Assembly (NCBI GenBank): GCA_023254645.1
Contig: JALRLA010000175.1
Location: forward strand, 1-5,082
Length of the DNA: 5,082 nt
DNA from: Bacteroidia bacterium
GTDB lineage: Bacteria; Bacteroidota; Bacteroidia; NS11-12g; UBA955
Direction of reading: 5' to 3'
This document shows positions 1 through 5,082 of this stretch, one piece after another (the stretch's first letter is position 1; each line of letters opens with the position of its first letter). A program made the position numbers and the translations under genes. The notes under the pieces are model-generated. The model was given only the letters and a program-made list of their open reading frames with translations, was not told the DNA's origin and ran no database searches.

Positions 1-1071
1 TTTGACCGCATCGACTTTGCCTCCACTTTCAAACACTGCATACACCACTCGAGGGCTATTGGGCGCGCAAGCAATGGCCACCCGTCCTTTGTTGGTATGG
101 GTATGGGCCGTTGTAAAGCTCGTTCCATTGTCGGTATACAAAATTCGCCCACCCCCTTTGTCCGTGATTCCATATGCAGTATTTCTTGTTCCCACCCACA
201 ATCGATTGTCGGCGCCCAACTCCAGGTCAGCGGGAGCATATACTACGGTAGCCGATGGTATTTTGGGTAAGACTTGGCTCCAAGAATTCCCTCCATTGGT
301 GCTGCGCTGCAGGCCCATGTAACTCAATCCGTGCCATGCTCCACCCACGTAATTCGCATCAACCGCGGCGTATACTACGCTCTGTCCATTCTCATTTCTG
401 ACAATGAGATCATTGATATAAAGGAAATTGGCACTTGAACTCAAGTGAGAGAAGGTCTTGCCTGCGTCGCTGCTTTTCCAGATGCCATAACCGCGAGAAC
501 TGCTCGGCGAGGAGCCCCAGCCCTCTCCTGTACCAACGTACATGATGGAACTATTGTTTGGGTCGAAAGCAATGCAGGTAACGGTTAAATTGCTCCAAAG
601 ACCGCTGTGGTGGGTCCAGGTAGCCGTGCTGCTTGTGATATCGTCAATGCTCCATAATCCACCAGTCACAGCTCCAGCCCAAACCTTTTTTCCTTTGGAG
701 TCATTAGGGTCCCATACCAATGCGCGAGTACGGCCACCGACATTGTCAGGGCCACGGCTTACCCAGGGTGACTGAGCGCTCCCCGGTGAAATATAAATTT
801 CATCGCCTTGCTGGGGCTCAGCCAAAATGGCTTCCATCAATCGCTCTGTCGGCGGGTATCCCAATTGGGGGTCACGAGTGCTGACGAACTCTTGGATCCA
901 AAACCCCATCGGGGTTTCAGGAGTGGCCGGTAAGGATTCGCGAATCCATTGCCTTTCCAAGCGCTGTTCCAATCGGCGGGATTGACGGGCCAATTGATTA
1001 TGAGAAATGGTTTTTTGGGCTTCAACTGCCCCAATAGTTAACGCTAAAGCGCCTAGTAATAAATTTTTCAT
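1..1071 (-). CDS. Secreted Asp-box (BNR/VPS10-sortilin-like) beta-propeller protein, 5'-partial at window edge (N-terminal 357 residues)
   Basis: The minus strand reads open for 357 codons from an ATG at 1071-1069 to the left edge, with no stop, so the C-terminus lies outside the window. Residues 1-18 form a signal peptide (Lys3, a hydrophobic stretch, then V-E-A before Gln19). Residues about 22-95 are charged and helical, with many Arg, Gln and Glu. From about residue 102 the protein matches bacteroidete sortilin/BNR-type secreted proteins: the block SPWVSRGPDNVGGRTRAL, then GGLW (137-140) and YVGTGEGWG (178-186). Asp-box turns (S/T-x-D/N-x-G-x-x-W/F) are visible as SSDAGKTF (200-207), STNGGNSW (257-264) and YTDNGTSF (312-319). 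This indicates propeller blades acting outside the cell. Full-length relatives usually have 700 or more residues, often ending in a type IX secretion sorting domain, which cannot be seen here. The gene starts 17 bases after the hmgA stop and is probably cotranscribed with it. Substrate or partner is unknown. Confidence 0.9.
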   Translation of the reverse strand, partial: MKNLLLGALALTIGAVEAQKTISHNQLARQSRRLEQRLERQWIRESLPATPETPMGFWIQEFVSTRDPQLGYPPTERLMEAILAEPQQGDEIYISPGSAQSPWVSRGPDNVGGRTRALVWDPNDSKGKKVWAGAVTGGLWSIDDITSSTATWTHHSGLWSNLTVTCIAFDPNNSSIMYVGTGEGWGSSPSSSRGYGIWKSSDAGKTFSHLSSSANFLYINDLIVRNENGQSVVYAAVDANYVGGAWHGLSYMGLQRSTNGGNSWSQVLPKIPSATVVYAPADLELGADNRLWVGTRNTAYGITDKGGGRILYTDNGTSFTTAHTHTNKGRVAIACAPNSPRVVYAVFESGGKVDAVK

Positions 1072-1088
1072 CGTTTAATAGCAATGAA

Positions 1089-2246
1089 TCAATCGACCCA
1101 AGATTTCCAGTAACTCGCATCTTCCGTATTCAATGCCTCTTGAGTGATTTTCAAGGGATAAAAAGGATCAATCATGACGGCCAATTCACCCGTCTCTTTT
1201 TTGCCTAAGCTCTTTTCAACTGTCCCCGGATGCGGCCCATGGGGAATGCCTTTGGGATGCAAAGAAATCATCCCTCTTTCGACATGTTTGCGGCTCATGA
1301 AATCTCCATCTACATAGTACAAAATTTCATCACTATCAATGTTGGAATGGTTATATGGAGCAGGAACGGCCTGCGGATGATAGTCATACAGACGAGGACA
1401 GAACGAACAAATGACATAATTGCGCCCTTCGAATGTTTGGTGTACAGGAGGCGGTTGGTGTATGCGACCCGTTATAGGCTCAAAGTTGTGAATGCTAAAG
1501 GCGTAGGGATACAGATAACCGTCCCAGCCAATGGCGTCAAAGGGATGCGTTGCGTAAGTATAAGGCCATATTAAACCTTGTTGTTTGATCAGTACTTTGA
1601 ACTCTCCTACTTCATCGTGGGTCTCCAACTGCTCAGGCACGCGGATGTCTCTTTCGCAGTACGGAGAGTGTTCCAATAATTGACCGAAGCTATTTTGGTA
1701 TCGCTTTGGAGGGTAGATGGGAGAAGGTGATTCCACCACTAATAAACGATTGTTTTCCTCGTTGAAGTGAATTTGGTAAATGGTTCCCCGAGGTATTACA
1801 AGGTAATCGCCATAGGAAAATGGCAATTGCCCATAAATGGTCTTCAGTACCCCAGAACCTTCGTGAATAAACAACACCTCATCAGCATCAGAATTTTTGA
1901 AAAATTCATCGGTCATGCTTTTCCTGGGAGCTGCGACGCCAATGTGTACATCGCTGTTGAACAATAAAACTTTACGGCTGTCTAAATAACGATCAGTTGC
2001 TTCGGTATTGAAGGTCAGAAAACTTCTGTGCTTCATGTTCTTTTCAACCGCTGCTTTCGGACTCACATCATAAGGCTCATCCACCTGTTTGACCAACGTT
2101 GGTGGATGGCAGTGGTAAATCAATGAATACAGACTGCTAAATCCTTCAGTGCTAACAAGCTCTTCGGCATACAGCTCGCCATTTGGCTTTCGGAATTGAG
2201 TGTGTCGTTTGGCAGGGATCTGGCCTATTCGATTGTAAAATGGCAT
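1089..2246 (-). CDS. hmgA: Homogentisate 1,2-dioxygenase
   Basis: This 385-residue protein is a cupin-fold Fe(II) dioxygenase that opens the ring of homogentisate to give 4-maleylacetoacetate in cytoplasmic phenylalanine/tyrosine breakdown. The N-terminus MPFYNRIGQIPAKRHTQFRK is typical of the bacteroidete form and supports the ATG at 2246. An N-terminal cupin half covers about 122-170 (DEVLFIHEGSG, then YGDYLVIPRGT). The catalytic half holds FDAIGWDGYLYPY (236-248), PPPVHQTF with His269 as likely counterpart of the active-site histidine, PYNHSNIDSDE (297-307) with likely iron ligands His300 and Glu307 (or Asp306), and IPHGPHPG (334-341) with ligand His336. Length is normal for the bacterial form and no frame break is seen. 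It is the first gene of the leftward unit and diverges from the lipoprotein operon across 69 bases. Other genes of the pathway (hydroxyphenylpyruvate dioxygenase, fumarylacetoacetase) are not in the window. Ligand assignment is by analogy with the human enzyme. Confidence 0.93.
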   Translation of the reverse strand: MPFYNRIGQIPAKRHTQFRKPNGELYAEELVSTEGFSSLYSLIYHCHPPTLVKQVDEPYDVSPKAAVEKNMKHRSFLTFNTEATDRYLDSRKVLLFNSDVHIGVAAPRKSMTDEFFKNSDADEVLFIHEGSGVLKTIYGQLPFSYGDYLVIPRGTIYQIHFNEENNRLLVVESPSPIYPPKRYQNSFGQLLEHSPYCERDIRVPEQLETHDEVGEFKVLIKQQGLIWPYTYATHPFDAIGWDGYLYPYAFSIHNFEPITGRIHQPPPVHQTFEGRNYVICSFCPRLYDYHPQAVPAPYNHSNIDSDEILYYVDGDFMSRKHVERGMISLHPKGIPHGPHPGTVEKSLGKKETGELAVMIDPFYPLKITQEALNTEDASYWKSWVD

Positions 2247-2315
2247 AAAGCAAGGGTTAATGCACGAATTTAGCCCAAAATAGGGTAAATTGCTTGGAGC
2301 TATCCTTGCGAATCC
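2247..2315. promoter_or_regulatory. Divergent promoter region between hmgA and the lipoprotein/DUF1501 operon
   Basis: These 69 bases are the only non-coding gap longer than 20 bases in the window and separate two divergently read units, so promoters for both should lie here or just inside the genes. Weak matches to the Bacteroidota -7 element (TAnnTTTG) are TAAATTCG on the minus strand (2272-2265), one mismatch, and TATCCTTG on the plus strand (2301-2308), one mismatch but only 7 bases from the ATG. I see no convincing TTTG -33 box at the usual spacing for either, so exact promoters are not assigned. GGAG at 2296-2299 could be a distant ribosome-binding sequence for the plus gene. Confidence 0.5.
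2267..2291. repeat. Imperfect inverted repeat, possible operator
   Basis: The left arm AATTTAGCCC (2267-2276) pairs with the right arm GGGTAAATT (2283-2291) over nine bases, with one unpaired G at 2273 and a six-base AAAATA spacer. It sits close to the midpoint of the divergent intergenic gap and overlaps the weak -7-like sequence of the minus-strand gene. That position suits an operator for a dimeric regulator serving one or both units. As RNA it would give a 9-bp stem, but no T-run follows on either strand, so I do not call it a terminator. The pairing is seen directly; the regulatory role is inferred. Confidence 0.4.
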
Positions 2316-3236
2316 ATGGCCACTTCGCTAAAAATATTGGCATTTTGTGCATGTACCTCCCTGCTATTTGCATCGTGTACCAAATCGTATGACACACTAG
2401 TTGATGGGAATCGTCCACCAAATTATGGTAGCATTCCAACCTTAAAAGTTGACAATTACGTCAATCGTTTGTTTATCGATTTTTTGGGTAGAGAGGCCAC
2501 CGAGCTGGAGAGAAATGATTGGGTATTTACCTTGAAAAGCAATGGTCTGGCCTACTCGACCCGGGATTCATTGATTCAAATTTTGCAGTGGGACAGCCTG
2601 TATCGCCCCGGAGATTCTTCCTACCGACACGCCTATAGCCAACGACTTTATGACGTCAGTAAGGCACGCTTTCTAGAGGGAGCTTCCGATCCTGATATAG
2701 GTCAAGCCATAGGGAGTCTAAGATTTGGAATAAAGGTTGCTCGTCTGGAAGGCGATTCTGTTCGCGTTTATGCCAATTTGGATGCTATCTCTAAGTACAG
2801 CGATGTGCTGATTAGTCGACAGCGCTATCGCTTGCAGGAAATTGGCTATTCAGAAATGGTGGCCTGCATGGTGAACAATCCGATTTACGACGGGATCAAC
2901 ATGAATTCCTTCAATTACGTGATTGCATCTTTTGACGATGTGCTAAGGCGCAATCCAACTCAAGATGAATTTACCAGGGCCTACCAAATCATTGAAAAGA
3001 ATGAGCCTCAAGAAATTTTCGGAGTTTGGGCGGCCAATAAAAATGAATATGCTCAGGCATTGACTCAGACCGATGGATTCTTTGAGGCTCAGATACGCTG
3101 GAGTTATTTCCTTTTGGTTCAGCGTGAGCCTTCGACCAAAGAATTGAATCAGTTTTTGCAACCCTACCTCGAAAATCACCGAATTGAAGATGTGCAGAGA
3201 GCCATCGCAACTACAGATGAATATGCGCAATTTTAA
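2316..3236 (+). CDS. Outer-envelope lipoprotein A with DUF4214/DUF1549-like helical modules
   Basis: This 306-residue protein is predicted to be exported and lipidated. Residues 1-20 form a signal peptide ending L-F-A-S before Cys21, which would be the lipidated residue. The ATG at 2316 is the only start: an in-frame TAA lies at 2286 with no ATG between. Three helical modules are visible. One is at about 47-97 (NRLFIDFLGREATELE, like the 'yiDfLGRePt' part of DUF1549). The second is at about 200-247, with R212-N-P-T-Q-D-E218 and NEYAQ at 243-247. The third is at about 258-306, with R270-E-P-S-T-K-E276 and DEYAQ at 301-305, one residue before the stop. The second and third are in exact register, 58 residues apart. 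The middle part (about 100-195) matches nothing I recognise. The gene leads a four-gene operon and overlaps the next gene. Function is unknown; a structural or binding partner of the DUF1501 protein is my inference. Confidence 0.85.
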   Translation: MATSLKILAFCACTSLLFASCTKSYDTLVDGNRPPNYGSIPTLKVDNYVNRLFIDFLGREATELERNDWVFTLKSNGLAYSTRDSLIQILQWDSLYRPGDSSYRHAYSQRLYDVSKARFLEGASDPDIGQAIGSLRFGIKVARLEGDSVRVYANLDAISKYSDVLISRQRYRLQEIGYSEMVACMVNNPIYDGINMNSFNYVIASFDDVLRRNPTQDEFTRAYQIIEKNEPQEIFGVWAANKNEYAQALTQTDGFFEAQIRWSYFLLVQREPSTKELNQFLQPYLENHRIEDVQRAIATTDEYAQF

Positions 3237-3708
3237 GCTATTGGCTATCACCCTGCTCCTGTTCCTGGGTTCTTGCAAGAGAGAAACCCATGTCACCTTT
3301 GGTGTGGAAGAAGCCAATTTGTATGAAGACAAGGCACTGAAAACCAAGAGCAAGAATGAGGCGGTATATATTTCCGTGCTCTATACCAATCTTTACCAAA
3401 CACCCATCTCTCCCAGTCAGTTATACAAGACACAAGCTGTTATTTACTCGATTGGCGATCGAAATGTGGCCAACGAGATGGTACTAAGCAACTATTTCAA
3501 CACCCAAGGCTTGACCATTCCCAGCAATGCAGAAATGAGATCGGATATTGAATCGTTTGTCATTGAAACGTACAAGCGCTTCTTTTTGAGGTATCCCAGT
3601 GAGGGTGAAAAAACCTGGATGATTCAGTATATAACCCGCAATTCCCAATTATCGGTTGAAATGATCTACACGGGCTTTGCTGCTAGTGACGAATACCAAT
3701 ACTATTGA
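3223..3708 (+). CDS. Small lipoprotein B with one C-terminal DUF4214-like module
   Basis: This protein has 161 residues from the ATG at 3223, or 163 from the in-frame ATG at 3217. A TTG at 3184 would only add a polar extension before the signal peptide and is unlikely. Residues 1-17 are a lipoprotein signal peptide (MRNFKLLAITLLLFLGS), with Cys18 in an L-G-S-C lipobox. Residues about 113-161 form a DUF4214-like helical module: FVIETYKRFFLRYPSEGE with R123-Y-P-S-E-G-E129, then Trp132, then GFAASDEYQYY up to the stop. It has the same R-x-P-S/T-x-x-E signature and D-E-Y ending as lipoprotein A. Residues 47-92 may be a worn copy of the module. The start lies inside the end of gene A (14-20 base overlap), which suggests coupled translation, and the stop is five bases before the next ATG. 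A and B probably arose by duplication of the same module and may pair; no specific function is known. Confidence 0.83.
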   Translation: MRNFKLLAITLLLFLGSCKRETHVTFGVEEANLYEDKALKTKSKNEAVYISVLYTNLYQTPISPSQLYKTQAVIYSIGDRNVANEMVLSNYFNTQGLTIPSNAEMRSDIESFVIETYKRFFLRYPSEGEKTWMIQYITRNSQLSVEMIYTGFAASDEYQYY

Positions 3709-3713
3709 CGTTC

Positions 3714-5051
3714 ATGAGAAGAAGAGATTTTATTACCAAGAGTGCGGCATTGGCCGGCGCGGGGTTTTTGGCCCCCACTATATTAAAAACGGGAACCGCC
3801 TTCGCTAGAGGAGGCAATGCCAAGGCAGAGCATGTGGTTTTGTTGATGTTTGCTGGTGGCGTTCGTCAACAAGAAAGTGTATTGCAACGGTATTTGGAAG
3901 ACAGCCAAGGTGTTGCGGGTGCAGCGGGCAATATCATGCCCAATCTCTTTAATGGAGCAGCTCCCGATAGAAAAATCGTATACGGTACTTCGCTTCCCGG
4001 TTTGCCTCCAGGTAGCGAGCCGATACCTCGTTTATTGAGTAATACCATAGAGAGCAGTGGCATGTTGTTTCGTGAAGTTCAAGCCCAAAGTGCAGGCCAC
4101 TATGTTGGGTTGAATACCTTGCTTACTGGAAATGCGGGCACTGCACAAGGCTTAAAAACGCGCCCAAGGTATCCGACCATTTTCGAGTACTTGCGTCGCC
4201 ACGCAGGGTTCAAAGCTTCAGAGTGTTGGATGGTGGCCAATGGCATAGGCAACAGCATGCCTTTGTTGAATTCTAGCGACAATGCCGACTACGGGCTTCA
4301 ATACGGTGCCAATATGTTCGCCCCTCCTATCACATTCGGGAGCTATGGCCGAGAGATTTTGGCCAACGGCAAGAGCTACAGCCAACAGGATTTGGAGCCC
4401 ATGTACGACATCAAACGCTTTTTGGACCAAAGTTTTTCGTTGGGCCAAGAACAGTACAATACGGTTCGAAATACCGAAGAAGAGCGCACCTGGATCAAAG
4501 AGTTCATTCGCAATGTGTTTGTCAAGCAGAGTGCCGGTCAAATTGCTATGCCTCCTGTCGGGTCTGGTGATGGCTACAACATTGCCTATGCGGCTGAAAT
4601 CATGCGGGAGTTCAAGCCGAGAATGCTGGCTGTCAATATTGGCGGAGTAGACAGTTGTCACTCCAATTTTACCTCCTATTTGTCGGCATTGCACAGGGCC
4701 GATCATGCGGCTGGTTGGTTGTGGCAGTACATTCAAAACAACATCCCCGACATCAAAGACAATACCATCTTCATCATTGCTCCTGAGTGCGGGCGAAACT
4801 TGAATCCCAATCCAATTTTGGATCAAAACGATTGGTACGCCTTCGATCACTCTGATGCCAATGCTAGGCGGGTGTGGAGCTTGATGGTGGGTTCCAATGT
4901 GCCCCAATTGTCTGTTGGCAGCGAGTCCAACCCTGTAGGTCGATTGACCGATATCGTGCCAACGATTGCAGATATATTTGGCATTTACGATGAAGTTATG
5001 GCCAGCGGGTATATTGACCCCTTGGCAAAGAGCATGTTCCAGCGCGTATGA
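3714..5051 (+). CDS. Tat-exported DUF1501-like protein, alkaline-phosphatase superfamily
   Basis: The protein has 445 residues from the ATG at 3714. A TTG at 3705 would add three residues and overlap the previous stop; the ATG places the twin arginines at the very N-terminus as usual. Residues 1-31 are a Tat signal (RRRDFITKSAALAG, cleavage after A-F-A31), so the protein is folded, perhaps with metal bound, before export. The mature part starts with VVLLMFAGGVRQQESV (41-56), where many DUF1501 proteins have a GG-x-D loop. Later motifs match the family in order: GVDSCHSN (311-318, for the usual GWDTHxN), APECGRN (356-362, for SEFGR) and FDHSD (377-381, for the DHG site). Likely metal ligands are Asp313, His316, Glu358, Asp378 and His379. 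The C-terminus has LTDIVPTIADIFGI (411-424), typical of sulfatase-like and DUF1501 proteins. Length is normal. Phosphatase or sulfatase activity is possible but not shown; a non-catalytic role cannot be excluded. Confidence 0.88.
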   Translation: MRRRDFITKSAALAGAGFLAPTILKTGTAFARGGNAKAEHVVLLMFAGGVRQQESVLQRYLEDSQGVAGAAGNIMPNLFNGAAPDRKIVYGTSLPGLPPGSEPIPRLLSNTIESSGMLFREVQAQSAGHYVGLNTLLTGNAGTAQGLKTRPRYPTIFEYLRRHAGFKASECWMVANGIGNSMPLLNSSDNADYGLQYGANMFAPPITFGSYGREILANGKSYSQQDLEPMYDIKRFLDQSFSLGQEQYNTVRNTEEERTWIKEFIRNVFVKQSAGQIAMPPVGSGDGYNIAYAAEIMREFKPRMLAVNIGGVDSCHSNFTSYLSALHRADHAAGWLWQYIQNNIPDIKDNTIFIIAPECGRNLNPNPILDQNDWYAFDHSDANARRVWSLMVGSNVPQLSVGSESNPVGRLTDIVPTIADIFGIYDEVMASGYIDPLAKSMFQRV

Positions 5052-5082
5052 GGATTTTGGGATTCATAGCGCCCCTATCGGC
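5048..5082 (+). CDS. Start of a fourth operon gene, probably exported protein (3' end outside window)
   Basis: An ATG at 5048 overlaps the TGA stop of the DUF1501 gene as ATGA, a common arrangement for coupled translation. Eleven codons are visible, reading MRILGFIAPLS: one Arg then a hydrophobic run, which looks like the start of a signal peptide. Too little is present to assign a family. The tight overlap and the export signals of all three upstream genes suggest it belongs to the same operon and acts in the envelope or outside the cell. Confidence 0.6.
   Translation, partial: MRILGFIAPLS

Noticed and set aside
2..775. Plus-strand open frames at 2-322 and 542-775
   Set aside because: They are antisense shadows of the minus-strand Asp-box gene, which reads open over the whole stretch with a signal peptide and conserved propeller motifs.
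2079..2107. Palindrome ACCAACGTTGGT (2092-2103) and an overlapping ATCCACC/GGTGGAT inverted repeat
   Set aside because: They lie inside the hmgA coding sequence, in a conserved part of the protein, and have no T-run or position suggesting a regulatory role; probably chance plus codon choice.
2257..2439. A 60-codon minus-strand frame covering the divergent gap and the start of lipoprotein A
   Set aside because: It would overlap the lipoprotein signal sequence and has no recognisable product; the gap is better read as a promoter region.
2943..3353. A 136-codon minus-strand frame across the lipoprotein A/B junction
   Set aside because: It lies antisense to two well-supported lipoprotein genes and shows no domain, export signal or sensible operon context.
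3705..3713. TTG at 3705 as the start of the Tat protein
   Set aside because: The ATG at 3714 gives a standard Tat signal beginning MRRRDF; the TTG adds only three residues and has no visible ribosome-binding site of its own.
4218..4907. A 229-codon open frame on the minus strand inside the DUF1501 gene
   Set aside because: The plus-strand frame has a Tat signal and family motifs throughout, while the antisense frame has no recognisable domain or signal. It is explained by codon composition of the real gene.

Overview
The window looks like chromosomal DNA of a member of the Bacteroidota, probably a Flavobacteriales- or Saprospirales-like lineage. The evidence is protein style: a secreted Asp-box (BNR/VPS10-like) protein with the motif RGPDNVGGRTRAL, a homogentisate dioxygenase of the bacteroidete type, lipoproteins with short lipoboxes, and start sites without strong Shine-Dalgarno sequences. 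Coding density is very high. There is no RNA gene, insertion sequence, CRISPR array or clear terminator.

Layout. On the minus strand, reading leftwards from 2246, lie hmgA (homogentisate 1,2-dioxygenase, 1089-2246) and, 17 bases after its stop, a large secreted beta-propeller-type protein. Its first 357 residues occupy 1071-1 and it continues beyond the left edge. On the plus strand, reading rightwards from 2316, is a tightly packed operon: lipoprotein A (2316-3236), lipoprotein B (3223-3708, overlapping A), a Tat-exported DUF1501-like protein of the alkaline-phosphatase superfamily (3714-5051), and a fourth gene that starts at 5048 through an ATGA overlap and leaves the window after 11 codons. 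The two transcription units diverge from a 69-base gap (2247-2315). An imperfect inverted repeat at 2267-2291 lies near the middle of that gap.

How the genes work together. HmgA is a cytoplasmic step of phenylalanine/tyrosine breakdown (homogentisate to maleylacetoacetate). Its downstream neighbour is exported and has no obvious metabolic link to it. The plus-strand operon encodes only exported proteins. Lipoproteins A and B share a helical module of about 50 residues with the signature R-x-[P/A]-[S/T]-x-x-E followed about 31-33 residues later by [D/N]-E-Y. I read this as DUF4214/DUF1549-like. The pairing of such proteins with a DUF1501 protein recalls the DUF1549/DUF1553-DUF1501 and DUF1800-DUF1501 gene pairs of other phyla, whose function is poorly understood. 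This operon is the best candidate here for an undescribed system: a membrane-anchored assembly around a Tat-exported metallohydrolase-like protein. That role is inference; the sequence shows only the gene order, export signals and motifs.
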